The notes below the pieces were generated by a model, which saw only the letters and a list, made by a program, of their open reading frames with translations, ran no database searches and was not told the DNA's origin. Shown here piece by piece: positions 34,812 through 47,473 of a stretch of DNA of 64,000 nucleotides. The number at the start of each line of letters is the position of its first letter. The first letter of the stretch is position 1. Source of the stretch: Argentina anserina (taxonomy: Eukaryota; Streptophyta; Magnoliopsida; Rosales; Rosaceae); the NCBI RefSeq assembly GCF_933775445.1, contig NC_065876.1, positions 5,580,001 to 5,644,000 of the forward strand. The letters run 5' to 3'. Position numbers and translations under genes: made by a program.

Positions 34812-35538
34812 TGTTGGGAAATGGTTGGAAAAACCATTTAAAATCAAATTTTAATTTATTAATTAAATTAAGTTAAACTTATAATTAATCAAAGATGAAC
34901 ATAGATTTGAGTTCTCCATAATGAGGGCTACAAGATCATATGTTTGTTTATGTAATTTGGTTTGTGTGTGAATAAGAAATTGTCACTCAAAGATGGCTAC
35001 TTAGAATGAGGGAAACGTATTTGTCCCACATTGAAAAAGAGAAGTGTTGAAAAGACTTTATATAGAATCAATTGTGTATGGATTGTAAAGTGTGTAAGCC
35101 CCTTTATACCCTCTCGGAACGCAGATTTTTTTTGCATTTCCGATCCCACTCTCAAAATTTTTAGCTTTTCTCTGGTGATAGAAAGAGGTACATTTCGAGT
35201 TCGTTGAAGGTTCTAGTTAGTAGTGCAACTTCTTAGAATCGTTTAATCGTTATATCCTGGAAGACAAGCGCCAAGCATCCTTGCACCGGTAGAGGAGGCG
35301 TAAACGTCTTAAGGATAGTGTGATATCACACACGTCTCGACTAGTTCTTCTATCATCAATCGTTCGGTATTTTGGTTGAATTGTTTTTCGTGTTCTTCGT
35401 TTCTGATTTATAATTATTTATAATTTAAATTATATATGTAATATATCACTGTTTTTATAACAAAATTATCATATACACCAAGGTACAAGTAATATTAATA
35501 TTATGTATACTTAATTGAGTTGATTCTATTTTCTAACA
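34812..35538. mobile_element. Solo-LTR candidate (727 bp)
   Basis: The stretch begins TGTTGGGAAATGG and ends TTTTCTAACA, so it has TG...CA ends with an inverted TGTT/AACA. Inside are GTCCCACATTGAAAA and a TATATAG box near 35061, both common in plant copia LTRs. No internal retroviral domain or partner LTR is present and no matching 5-bp flank was found. It is therefore a decayed solo LTR at best. Confidence 0.55.
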
Positions 35539-37073
35539 ATCGTAAAATGTAAAAACAAAGCTATGTTAGCAATGGCTCTGGGTTTTGCGGACCAAACAAC
35601 TTTGTAGATCTCTTGACCGAAAAACAAAAAATAAAAATAAAAACTTTGTGGATCGATTGCTCTGGGAATCCTTGTCTCCGACACAAGTCCTCTCATGAGT
35701 TTTTTGTTGGCTCCGGCCTCATTCTTGCCGGGTTTTTTTTTTCAGTATGGTCGAAACAATGGCGATGAGATGAGGTCTGAAGGTGTTGTTGTTTTGGTGA
35801 TTAATGATAAAAAAACACTCAAAAATTTTATGTATGATCTAGTCGCCTATTTAAGTTGGTGAAATTGCATGACGGTGCTCGGAATCTTTTTTTAAAACTA
35901 ATTGGTGTTACGGTATTACCAAAATAGTCTAAAAGAGTATATATATGATCTTACTCTCGCATTTTCAAAGCTGATATATAGAACAGACGGGTTGAACTGC
36001 TGAAGCTCAAATATCTTGCTCTTGGGCAATATATATCAGATCTGCTAATTTACATATTTCATTCACATAAAGAATTGCCTTTGAATAATGCCGAGTGTTA
36101 ATGTCAATTACCAAATTCGCTTGTTTGAGGCTTAAATTCATAGAGCTATGTTAGATTAACTAGCCTATTTCATCATTTAAAATCTTTTTGCAATTTCAGC
36201 TTTGAACATGAGGCAGAACAAGTGACAATTCATATTTGGTTTGTGGTTCAAACCAAACCAATATTCAAAGCTGAAATTTGTAAGAATTCGATCAACATTT
36301 TCCCGACCGTGATGCCATTACCGTTCTCAGTGTACGTTCTAGTATGTGACCAGTGCACCGCGTACTGAGAATTATTGTACGTCATCGACGTATTGGTAGG
36401 TAGGCAAATGTCCCTGTGAAAACTAAACGTAAACTTGGTTTGTATCAAAACTACAATAGCATCGATCAGTTCTCACATTCGATCATGTCATCTTTCACTT
36501 CTTTGTCTAATGGATTTGCCTAGTACATTATTCACGTATGATGAACATAGGAAACACGAGTGTCTATCCAACTATCTAAGCAATGGTTTACTTGAAAGAA
36601 GGGTTTCCGTTGATGGTGACTTTGCTTCTTAGTCGGGTTTCAGAGCTTCAGCCATAGACTAAAGCTACCTACAAACCCAAAATCGGAAAGAAAGTAGATA
36701 AATAAACATACAAAATATGGAGGTAATCAGAATTTAGGAAAGCTCGTGCTTCCTACCCTGTCAAACTAGAGGAGAACTTGATAGGCGAGTCTACGAGACT
36801 GAGGAGAGATAGACAATCATCTCCTCCAAATCTCAGTCGGACATTTCTATTAGAAGATTTTTTTTTTTTTTCTTTTTTGTAAAGGGGTTCTATTAGAAAA
36901 TTCTTTCAATTAAACAAATATTTCAATTATTTCCGTGTTTGTATTTCGAAAGTAAAAAAAATACTTAAAAAGAATATATTTTTGAGTTCATATAAAGCGC
37001 AGTTCTATTCAAAAAAATAAAACTTAGTCATGTTTATCGATCGATCTTGGTCTCATATATGTTCCATGGACCT
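35539..37073. other. AT-rich intergenic DNA
   Basis: No ORF with coding character, no tRNA and no clear repeat was recognised between the LTR candidate and the hAT element. Poly-T tracts occur near 36861. Confidence 0.4.
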
Positions 37074-40000
37074 TTCAATATCAGTGGCGGACCCAACATT
37101 TGAACCTAGGGTGGACTTAAGGAGAAAATTCATTAACAGGAAATGAGAGATTTACATAAAAATGGAGGATATAAAGTTTTATCCCTCAAATGAAATGAAA
37201 AAGAATAAATTAGCTAAATTTAACTCTACGGTTCGATACTCATGTATGATCTCCTCATTGTCAATAGCCTCAACATACTCTTTCTCAATGTGAAGTACCA
37301 AACAATCATCAAGATACTCATCTTCCATCTTGTTTCTTAGTACATTCTTAACAATATTCATAACTAAGAATGCTTTTTCAGTGGTTGTTGTAGACATAGA
37401 AATGGTTAAACAAGACTAATCAATCTATGAAACATACGGAAAAATTCAGACTTCCTTGTTTGCACCAAGGTGTTGCACAATTCTACAATGGATTCTAATT
37501 TCTTGAATTTTGAATCACTAAGCATATCCTTCTCATAATATGCACACTCCAATTCCAAAGTGCACATTTCACCATCATCAAAATCAGCATGATAAAACTT
37601 CTTTGCAAGATTGCAAACATCTTTAGTTTTTGAAGCTTTTGAAATCATCACGAGGATCCAAGGTTGAAACCAAGTATAAGGAGTTATGATGCTTACTCTG
37701 AGTATCTTTTGTTCAACTCACTCAACTGATAATCAATCAAAACATTGAACAAATCTATATGGTAGTGATGCTCAATTGATATGAAATTTTGTTGTTGGCA
37801 ATCACAACCTGTTCCGGATTTGTAACGTGCACTCATATCTGGCATATCAAGGTCATATTTTTTACAAAAAAGATTCAACATCTTTTACCAAATCATCCCA
37901 ACCTTCTTCTCTCATCTTATGAAGAAGTGCCTTTGTAAGTCTAACAAAGTTCATTGCTTGCACAAAGTCGAGAGATTTCCGCTGCAATGTCTGACAAAGA
38001 AAATCAGTAACTTTCATGACTCTGTTCATTAGAAGCAATCAGAACACAAACTCAAAAGATTTCAAAGCTTTAAGAAAAGTTTCAGCTTGTCCTTCCACCC
38101 TTTGATCAATCATATCATTAAGAGTTTTCTTTGTTGAACTAAACAATTCAACCAAACTCTTAATAGAATGGAAATGTGAGCTCCACCGTGTAGCACAAGC
38201 TCGTTGCAAAGTACAAATTTGGTTTAGACCACTGCATGTCTGAAGTTCCCCACATGCTACAAGATTTGTAATTTCTTTTTTTTTCACTTATCTCAATTCA
38301 TAATGCCGCTTAGCAGAAGAATCAACAAAATTCACAATAAGACTCAAGGTTTGAAAGAATTGCCAGATCTCATAAACTCCTTGAGCTGTAGCATTCAATG
38401 TCAATTGCAAATGGTGAGCATAACAATGCACAAAGTATGCATAAGGACACTCTTAAAGAAATAATGCCTGCAATCCATTATAAAATGCCTCTCATATTAC
38501 TAGCTCCATCATACCCTTGGCCTCTCATGTTTCTCACTTGAAGATTGTACATAGTAAGAACTTTCGAGATCTCATTTTTAAGAGTCTGTGAGGTAGTGTT
38601 AGGAACACTTAGAATCTTAAAAAAATCGTTCTCGAATCAAGCCTTGAGAATCAACAAATCTGATTGGCATCTGCTCCTTACCAGAATTGTCTAATGCTTC
38701 ATCAACAAGAATACAATATGGTGAATGCCCAATCTCCACTCGTATCTTGGTCCTCACTTTATTACCAAGAATATTTAGGAGTTGCTTTTGAATTTTTGGA
38801 CTTGTGTACTTAGCATTTGCTGGAGCATTTAAAATAACTCTATCAAGCTCAAGACTCATTCTTCTAAAGGCTTTTTGAACTTCCTTAAAATATCCTTGGT
38901 TCAAGGAACTTTCGGATTCATCATGACCTCTAAAAGGAGCTCCTTGATTGGCTAGCAATCTAACATCTTCTATTGCAGCATTAAGCCTCAATCGGTTGTC
39001 TTCCACATCCTTCAATGACCTTGAATGCAAAACTGCTTCAATCCCCTTAGTGGGGTTTCTTAACGAGTCTCATTTCTGCATTGCAACATTATGTGCAGAA
39101 TTAACTCCTCCAACATGCCTCAACAACACATTATCACTTGAGTAAACCCTCTTCCAATTTCTAAACCCATTAATCGTGAAAGTCTTATGTGTATTCTCTT
39201 CGGTTTCAAAAAGAAAACATGGGAAGCAATAAGCTTTTATCATGAGCAATTGAATACTCAAGCCATGGGTTATCCTTGAACCAACTACTCTGAAATTTAC
39301 GTTGTCGCCCCTTGTTCACTATATGAAAATGATAATTCGGGTTGAAATAGACCTAACAAACTATAGGCTTTTCGAATATCATCCTCATATTTATTGATTG
39401 TTTCCAAATAGGACAACGTAATCTAGGATCACGTTAGAGATCATTGATATTATCTTGTGGTAATGACTCATTATTATCTTGTTGTACTGGCTCAGGAATG
39501 GAAGGTTGAGGTGGATCATCAATATGTGGAGTGCATACAGAAGATTCAGAAATGACATTAGGATTAAATGACTCATTTCTAATTAAAAATATGTTTCATT
39601 TTAAGTAAAGTCGTTGATGGCGCTTATTATTTTATTTATTAACAAATTGACTCTCTCCACGGTAATGGGCGGGTGTCCAGGTGCCGGAAAGGCTTTGATT
39701 CTTGAACAAGGAAATCAATAAAATAAGATAAAAAAACTCATGCTTAAGATTTTATGTTCTGATTGAGAAAAAGAGTTAATAAGCTCCTTGAAATCACCAT
39801 GCATCGACTAAAGGAGCTAGTCTCAGTTTCGGTTAAAGACTCGAAGCGTGATCCTTCACCACTCCACTAGTGGCTCGGCTTGGTCTCGCTTCCTTCTCGA
39901 GTATGTGATAGCTTGCCCTTATACCTTATGGGGCACTTCACGAAAACCATGAATCAATATATTTGTTCTCTTTGGTAAATGCTCAGACATTATAATCTAA

Positions 40001-40814
40001 CACCTATACATCAAAACATTGATATTCAATTATTAAACTAAGTGAACTGACCAACCAATTCATCTAAATATATATATATATATATTCAATTTTAGACAAC
40101 ATAATCTAATCACAAAGACACAAGCATGAAACATGCAATCTAAAATCAGTTAATCAAACATATAAATTGAGATATTCTGATTATTCTTACCTCAATAGAG
40201 CTTGCTATCTCATTCAATTATGATATTGTCAACTTGCTTTCCAAAACCCCAACAATTCAAGTTTGAAAGTTGAAACCTCACTACCACAGCTTTTCAGATT
40301 CAGTGAAGTCTCTTTCTATCTTAGACAGCCTAATTCATCAATCTATATTAGTATTGAAATGGAAATCTGATGATGCATAAATGCAAAACCTCCCCAAATC
40401 CCCCAAATTTATTATGAAACCCTAAAAATTCAATTAATCAATTGACATTACTTACATAGAGTGAAAGGAAGGACGAGGGAATGACTGAGTGAAGATTGAA
40501 CTCACTGAAGCACTCGATCAACTGTGGAGGGACTGAGAGAGGCCGGAAAGCACCAAAGTAATTAAGGAAATGATGATGTGAAAACGCAGAGAATAAGAGA
40601 AATGGTTCAGTGGCCGACTGTGATATATGCTTGTATTATATATTGATTTATTGGTTGATTGGGTCAGCCGGTCAAGACTTCTAGCTTCTATGGGCCAAGT
40701 ATAATTATTTTGAAAGTTATATATGTATAGCATTAGGGATTTTTTTTTTGCTGTGAGAAGTGGGTGGACTCGAGTCCACTCATCAATGTACTTGGGTCCG
40801 CCCCTGTTCAATAT
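37074..40814 (-). mobile_element. hAT transposon (37082-40806) with perfect 8-bp TSD
   Basis: The element starts CAGTGGCGGACCCA at 37082 and ends TGGGTCCGCCCCTG at 40806 (3,725 bp). These are inverted-repeat ends of about 14 bp with one mismatch. TTCAATAT flanks both sides (37074-37081 and 40807-40814), a perfect 8-bp hAT duplication. A broken ZMYM1-type transposase is encoded on the minus strand. The 1.2 kb on its 5' side (39602-40806) is non-coding leader. Confidence 0.95.
37179..39601 (-). pseudogene. Degenerate ZMYM1/TTF-type hAT transposase
   Basis: Fragments in several frames follow family order. Near 39400 is RDPRLRYPIWKQ. At 39261-39070 is the TTF zinc-finger-like AYCFPCFLFETEE with GFRNWKRVYS and NSAHNVAMQK. 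At 39030-38617 is a DUF4371 segment (FRGHDESESSLNQGYFKEV, EIGHSPYCILVDEALD). At 38287-38039 is RACATRWSSHF. At 37397-37179 is the C-terminal hAT dimerisation region (TEKAFLVMNIVKNVLRNKME). A TAG seven codons after the presumptive ATG, further stops and frameshifts show it is dead. Family members move DNA by cut and paste; this copy would need help from elsewhere. Confidence 0.9.
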
Positions 40815-42099
40815 CATGATATAATATATGTACATATATTTGTATGTACAACAGACTTATGTACATAGTATGTACGTAGAAGTGTACATAATTGCGTTTG
40901 GATTATCGAAAACTCATTTGTATCATGTTTCCTTCAAGTTTTTATTTCATAAATCTGAAAAAAAATTCATCTGATTTGTGAGTAAGTTTTATGGCACATG
41001 ATGAAATACCCCACCCTAAAAGTTTCCAGTCATTAGACGGTAAATGGTTACAATATTATTTTACTATTATTTCGTATATTGGAAATTATGAAGTTTGTTA
41101 TTATCCAGATATTTAGAAATAAATAAATAATGTGTTATGTTGGTTTCATATAGACCATTCGATATTTTAAACCGACAAATATGGACTATTAATTCCAGAT
41201 TATAAAAAGTTTGGATTAGAATGAGAAGGGGAGGAGGAGGAACCGCCTAAACCGACTTCTCAGTCTTGAGCTGGTTTCATAGCGTCAAATACTCGATTCT
41301 TTTGTCTAGTTTCCAGCCATCATAGGATGTCAAATTGGCACCATTACCTTTCTCTCAAAGTTGTGATTCTGTTTATGGTTACTTTTTGGAGGGGAGTTTG
41401 GGTCTTAGATAATCGAAGGGAAAGAGACTTCTCAACATATTTTTATGGTGTTTGCAAAAGAGCCTGGTCTTAGGATTACAATTTCATCTTCCTCCTTGAT
41501 TGGGTTCCGCAAAGGTATATATATGCTTCAATCTGAATTAATCTTTGAATCTGAAATTTTGTACGTTGAAGGTGTTGGCTTGTGTTTAATCATTTCTCTT
41601 CTAAATGATGGGTTATCTCTAAATTGCTAATTTGGTCTGGTAGAGATAAGGGCTTTGGTCTTGCTATACCATAAATGATTGTGCCTAATGGCTAATTGGT
41701 TGTAGTAGTGTACTAGATATTGAACGAACTAAAAGGATTTTGATCATTTCTTTCAGTTCTTTGATAAGTATATTCAATGACCCAGTACATGTAGCGACTT
41801 CAAGGTATGAGTTCATGGTTAAGATAATGAAAGATGGTGAGCTTGAAACATTGTTTGGGGTTTAAAGCTCGCGAGTGGGGTTCTGGAAATACCCATGTTC
41901 CAATCAATTATATTGAGATGATTAATCAATTGGTGTTAATATTACTGGTTGGTTGCTAATTATTCTAAGAAAAAGGCATGAGAAGCCTGTCACGTAGCCT
42001 TAATATTGTAGAGATGTAAAAGAATTGGTTATAGTTTCCATTTTGATTATATATGTAGCCTCTGCGGTTTGCTTCATGTTGTAAAATTCACCCTGTATC
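40815..42099. other. AT-rich intergenic DNA
   Basis: Nothing recognised beyond short open frames without family resemblance (such as 41445-41630). Confidence 0.4.
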
Positions 42100-43069
42100 C
42101 AGGGGCGGAGCTACTTGTCACGAACCTAGCCATTCGGCTGCCACACTTGGTCCATGCGGCGCTACATCCCTATGGAGTCAGCCTTATCCAACGTGGCAAT
42201 GCACTGGTTTCGCCATGCCTTGGGCTCATCAGGAGATCGGCTCTAGACCCCGACCAATGTGTAGGGCGGCATACTCCCTTCTTCGATGTTAAGTTCCCGA
42301 CTAGCGACAAGCTCTCCAAACTTAACCAAATCGGCCTATCTGAACTCCTAGGAAGGGGTAACCATATATCTCTCACACTCTTGATCCTGGAGCAATCTCA
42401 CATATGCATGAAACTCATATAACCAGTGACGTCCATGATAGACACTCCAAAAAACGGGACGTGACATACAACTATCAAGAATGGGGCTCAAGTCTCCCAA
42501 AATTTTAGGTATAAAAAAATAACTACATGTATACATTTCACCTTGATAATATTCTTGTATTACTGTTGTTAAGAGTTTTGACATTAACCCAAGCAGCCAA
42601 GCCCAATAGCCCACTACTCAATTAAATGAATAGACCAAGACACAAAGTTAACCAGCAATTAGACAAATGATCTATCTCTTCTCCCAACTAAAAATAAACT
42701 ATTCTCAATATTTTGTTTGTGAGCTCTCTGCTCTCTAAAACCAGAAAAGCTTTGAATATCATTAAGATTAAGCTTCTTTTATTTCTAAGGAGAATTTTTA
42801 AGTGATTCTATAGTCCTATATATTGAGAAAGAATATGTTGATTATTTTAATAATTATTTTGTGATAGAGAAATTTGAAGCTAAGAGTACTCGTAGAGTTA
42901 TATTCGGTTAGTTGAGCTAGGTTTCATTCTATATATTTAATTTGTATCATTTTGTATTACATTAAGATAATTATATACCTTGTGATGATTATATATGCAT
43001 TCACTGTCGAAAAATTTATATAATGTAAATTGTAAGTCCCACCCGGTTTTAATTCCTAGATCCACCACT
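42100..43069. mobile_element. Degenerate hAT-like element carrying a nested LTR
   Basis: The left end CAGGGGCGGAGC at 42100 is a common plant hAT terminus, and GATCCACCACT ending at 43069 looks like a worn opposite end. An LTR-like insert at 42116-42466 splits the left end. Without it the text reads on as GGAGC...ACAACTATCAAGAATGG and GGGCTCAAGTCTCCC, a usual hAT subterminal sequence. No clear 8-bp duplication remains, so the right boundary is tentative. Confidence 0.5.
42116..42466 (-). mobile_element. Solo-LTR/TRIM-like insert (351 bp)
   Basis: The block has perfect inverted heptamer ends TGTCACG...CGTGACA with TG...CA termini and higher GC content than its surroundings. On the minus strand it starts TGTCACGTCCCG, a typical gypsy LTR beginning. 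Flanks (CTACT/TACAA) do not form a clean duplication. It contains no ORF of recognised function. Confidence 0.6.
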
Positions 43070-43108
43070 ATGTAAATTGTAAGTCCCACCCGGTTTTAAT
43101 TCCTAGAT
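43023..43108. repeat. 47-bp tandem duplication
   Basis: ATGTAAATTGTAAGTCCCAC through CCTAGAT occurs at 43023 and again at 43070, a period of 47 bp with identical sequence over the 39 bp shared. Confidence 0.9.
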
Positions 43109-45190
43109 ATTTAAATTATTTTCGGGTAATCTGGGTATGGGGCGTTTACTTGATAATTGTTGGACTTACATGGCGTTTTGACTCAAGTATTTGATTGGAT
43201 GTGATTAAATGAAACTATGCTTGATTTAGAAAGATAAAAAGATTTGTTTAGTTACTAGCCAAGTCATGGTTGCACTATGGTTTGTCCTGGATTTAAACGA
43301 AGCTCTAAACACTTGAATAAAATCATAACTTAACGACCAAAATTGATGGCGCCTATGCATACAAACTAGATGGTATACAGGCCGAAGAAATACATGTATT
43401 TGTTAGTGTCTAAATTAGTTTTCTGGAATATCTCAAATTTTTGGCATATGGAGACATCCTGGATCATTGCATGTCATTCGACTTGGGCTAAATTAGCACT
43501 CCATTCTATCTTCTGTTGGAATGGCGAACTGTATGTATCACATATATCTGATCATGTATGAATTATAGCATCACATCTTTTGTATGGTTTCATCTATAGA
43601 TGCATCATGCATTTACGTACGTAGGTATCACCACAATGGGAAGGAAATTAGCAGTGACAAATTGTGTGGAGTACGCGGTACTGAAATCATACTCATATAT
43701 GGTGTTCATTTGTATAACACTGACATCGGAAGTGATGATTAACAATAGTCATTACTCTACTTATTCTCAACCTCAATTCCAACTCTAATACATCAACACG
43801 TACTGCCAGCTTACACCGTAACAGAAACACGTACATTTATACATGCATGATTCTGATATATATGAATATATATCGTGCTACTACAACTCTACGTACAAGA
43901 ACACCTGACTTGTAAAATGACATCTCATGAAAATCGAAAAAAAAAACAAAATTTGAAAATAGGAACTACGTACGTACATTATATGAAATATATGCTAGCT
44001 GCATAGTTAAACTAAAATGTAGAATAAAGAGGCGGTATCGGACCAGGAGAGCTTGATTCCCCATAATTTGATGGTGTTATATATCCATCAATTCTCTGCT
44101 CGGAGTTGAAGGGAGAGGCCTCAGAGTTCTTGAGATGGCGGTAATTGAAAGCAACAACCGGCCATCACAGCAAAGTAAGTCATTCAGAAGCCTAAACTGT
44201 TTCCAGTAATGCACTACCAACAGGATCGTGAGAAACTTAGCACGAGAAAACATGGTGATATAACTGATATTGTACGTATGTGCTGAACTTAATTCAGTGA
44301 GGCGGGGTTGAGGTTTAGCAGAACACATGAAATGACTCACAGAACACAGAACAACACAGAAGCATATATACTTCTATATATAGACAATGTGGCATAATAT
44401 ATAGAGCTTTATTCAGACAGGTGAAACATTGCGACACACGCATTCTGTAGAGTGTAGAAAGAGACCTAGCAAATTTATATTCCCGCATGCAGTGTTAACT
44501 TCGTTAAAGGATCAGTGCTATTGTGCTAAAGGGCACGTTTACACAGGAAAAGGAAAGCAAAGGGCCAAAAAATGGAGGAGAACCAACCAAGTGCCAACCC
44601 ATCTCAATATGGTTTTTGTCTTTTATCTCTAAGGTCTGAAATTTCGGGCTCTTGTTCTCTCTTTTGGTCGGTAAATTTCATAAAGGATCATCAATTTTCT
44701 TTTTGAGGTAGCTAAGCCATTGGCTTTATGTGACATGCTTTTGTCTACAGTTGAATTTGGGATCACTCATTTCGCCGTGGTATATGCACATATAGTTGAA
44801 TTTAACACGGGGTGATAGCTCTTTAAACAAAAATATGATAGAGCGAGAGTGAGTAGGTTGTGTTTATTGTTTACAAAAAATTTATTAGTCATCATGGTCG
44901 TCTATGATTGACTCATAACTCTCGTAACTTTAAAAATCGAGAGTAGCCATTATAGTTTATCAGCTCTAGGAGTTAATCCGATCACATCTAAACCCTAAAT
45001 TGTTGCCGGGTAAAATCCGGTAAAGAATTTACACAAACGTACCATCCATTCTCTCCAATAAAAAGCAGCCGCGTGTACAGTTGGCTAGCACGCCCGTTCT
45101 AGAAAGCCTGACATTTTCCGTTTTCACTTTTGTAACGGTCACCACTTCTTCGCGTGTAAGCCAACAAGGTCGGGCCCACTTCGTTACACC
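43109..45190. other. Intergenic, AT-rich
   Basis: Only the small candidate gene at 44077-44256 is notable. Many ATATAT tracts occur. No RNA gene was recognised. Confidence 0.4.
44077..44256 (-). CDS. Candidate small peptide gene, unrecognised (59 aa)
   Basis: From an ATG at 44254 the minus-strand frame reads MFSRAKFLTILLVVHYWKQF and ends at a TAA at 44077. The start is basic then hydrophobic, like a short signal peptide. A TATA-like TCTATATATAGAAG lies about 120 bp upstream near 44369-44382. A different frame over 44020-44140 is also open and ends with a Pro/Ser-rich tail SSSPGPIPPLYSTF, so the true exon structure may differ. I do not recognise the family; this is a weak call. Confidence 0.25.
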   Translation of the reverse strand, partial: TMFSRAKFLTILLVVHYWKQFRLLNDLLCCDGRLLLSITAISRTLRPLPSTPSRELMDI

Positions 45191-45659
45191 CCCATTTTTA
45201 GGGATGACAATGGAAATCGTAGGGTCAGGAGATTGAAAAACAATATCAATACTTAAGTCTTTTTGCATCGCCCTACCTGCCTTGATACTCGTATAAGATA
45301 ATGGGTATTTTTCGTACTCATATCTTTAGGGAATCAAGTTTTTATACTCACCCTAATACCTATTAATGATAATTTATTTTAATTTAAAAAAAATCTATTA
45401 AAGTACACAAAATATAAAAAATAAAAATCAAAATCAAATATCATGATAAACTTATCTCTTTACGTAAAAAATGATTGTACGTGCAAATAATCACAAAATA
45501 TATTTTATGTTAAAGGAAAAACATTATTACCTTATTAGTGTGTCTTCGTCAAAGTAACTGACGGAGACAATTGGACAATTAGTATTGATATTTAATTAAT
45601 TATTGATCTAAATTATATAACGGATCAATTTTTATCTATTGTCATTGAACTGATTGATA

Positions 45660-45835
45660 CATGAGAAAATACCAAAAATGATACCTGAAGTATCGTGAAA
45701 TGTATTTTTTGGTACCTACGAATTTTTGTTACCCAAAATGGTACACGAACTATTGCATCGTTACCCAATATGGTACATCCGTTAGTTTCTCCATAAAATT
45801 GATGATGTGACATGTATTTAGAAGGACAAAATACA
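45660..45835. repeat. GGTAC-rich MITE-like segment
   Basis: Phrases such as GATACCTGAAGTATCG, TTTGGTACC, CCAAAATGGTACACGAACT and CCAATATGGTACATCCG repeat a short theme in a style similar to the arms of the element at 7539-8740. It interrupts the 5' LTR of the copia remnant. Exact ends are not resolved. Confidence 0.4.
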
Positions 45836-46121
45836 TACACAATTTTTTTTATTTCCTATCTCTTTTCCTTCAAAATTCTCACAAATTCACCAAACTGACT
45901 AAAAATTTGTTGGATTTGATAAATCATGTATTTGAAAATTCGTTAGGGGGAGATAAGAAAAAAGATTTTCAAAGGGAACGACATGAATTGTAATGGTTTG
46001 TCCCCACTCAATCTCATTTTGATCCCCGTACTCCAAAATGTGAAAGTGAAGTGAAAAGAATAATGGATCTTCATAACGTAGCTGATTCGATGCCTGATGT
46101 GTTTTCTGATATCATAAAAAA

Positions 46122-47473
46122 GTGACAAGATCACATATACCAGCTGCAAATGTACCTGCAAGGTTAGAAGTCCCCAAAAAGAAGCACGGTGTCGTAGTAG
46201 GAGGCACTGCAAGCACACTTAGTGGAGGTGTGGTTGAGGCCGTGGCTCCTCAAAGGAAGAAGGGGAGGCCACTTGGTTCGACTGATACTCGTCCAAGGAA
46301 AAAAATGACGGCTAAGGCACAACCAGATCCATTAATCATCGATGTGGAGAATCCCTCTCATGAGATTATCTCTGATTATAGTCATGCCCATGAATAATTA
46401 CTGGATGACGCTTCGATGTTTGGTATGATTCCAGAGAAACCACAAGGTATTTGAAATCCGAATTTGAGATGAAAGATCTTGGAAAAACTCGGTTTTGTCT
46501 AGGCCTTGAACTAGAGCACCGAGTTTGTGGAATTTTAATCCACCAGTCTGCATATGTCCAAAAGATGCTCAGGCGATTTAACATGGACAAAGTGCACCCT
46601 GTTAGCACTCCCATGATCGGTCGAAGTTTGAATGTAAAGAAAGATCAGTTTCGCCCACAGGAAGAGGACGAAGAGGTATTAGGAGCTGAAACTCCCTACC
46701 TAAGTACAATAGGTGCATTATTGTACTTGGCCCAATGTACTCGACCAGATATTGCATTCTCAGTGAACTTGTTAGCTAGATTTAGCTAAGCGTCTACGCA
46801 ACGTCATTGGAGTGGTGTCAATAACATATTTCAATACATAAAAGGAACCATTGACTTGGGTTTATTCTTTCCTTACAGTAAGACAAGAGGATCTGCAAAT
46901 GGAATTGTAGTTCCTAAAGAAAAGGTCGATGACAAAATTACTATCCCCTACTCTGAAACCCCAAATAATGTTTTGGTTGGTTTCACTGATGCTGAGTATC
47001 TTTCTGACACACATAAAGGCCGTTCCCAAACTGGTTATGTATTCACTATTGGAAAAACAACGATGTCTTGGAGATCAACCAAGCAAACCCTTGTGGCTAC
47101 CTCTTCGAATCACTCAGAGATTATTGCTCTACATGAGGCGGTTCGTGAGTGCGTATGGCTAAGGTCCATCATTACTCATATTCGAGGAACTAGTGGTTTA
47201 AGTTATACCACTGAAGAGCCTACATGCATTTATGAAGATAATGCAACCTGCATCGAACAAATGAATCTAGGTTATATCAAGGGTGACAATACGAAACATA
47301 TATCTCCAAAGTTTTTCTACAATCAACAACAACAAGCTCTCCTCAAGATTCAAGTGAACCAAGTTAAATATGAGGAGAATGTAGCAGATCTATTCACCAA
47401 GTCATTGCCTAAAGTTACGTTTGAGAAACATATAAAAGATACAGGAATGCGAAAGCTTTCCGAATTCCCTTGA
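46122..47473 (+). pseudogene. Copia Pol remnant (linker, late RT, RNase H)
   Basis: 46122-46396 encodes the integrase-RT linker (HIPAANVPARLEVPKKK, RKKGRPLGSTDTRPRKK). After a deletion, 46441-46789 gives the end of reverse transcriptase (FEMKDLGKTRFCLGLELEH, PYLSTIGALLYLAQCTRPDI). After a stop near 46787, 46790-47473 gives RNase H (LVGFTDAEYLSDTHKGRSQT, MSWRSTKQTLVATSSNHSE, ADLFTKSLP). The catalytic YVDD region is gone, so the enzyme is dead. Confidence 0.9.
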
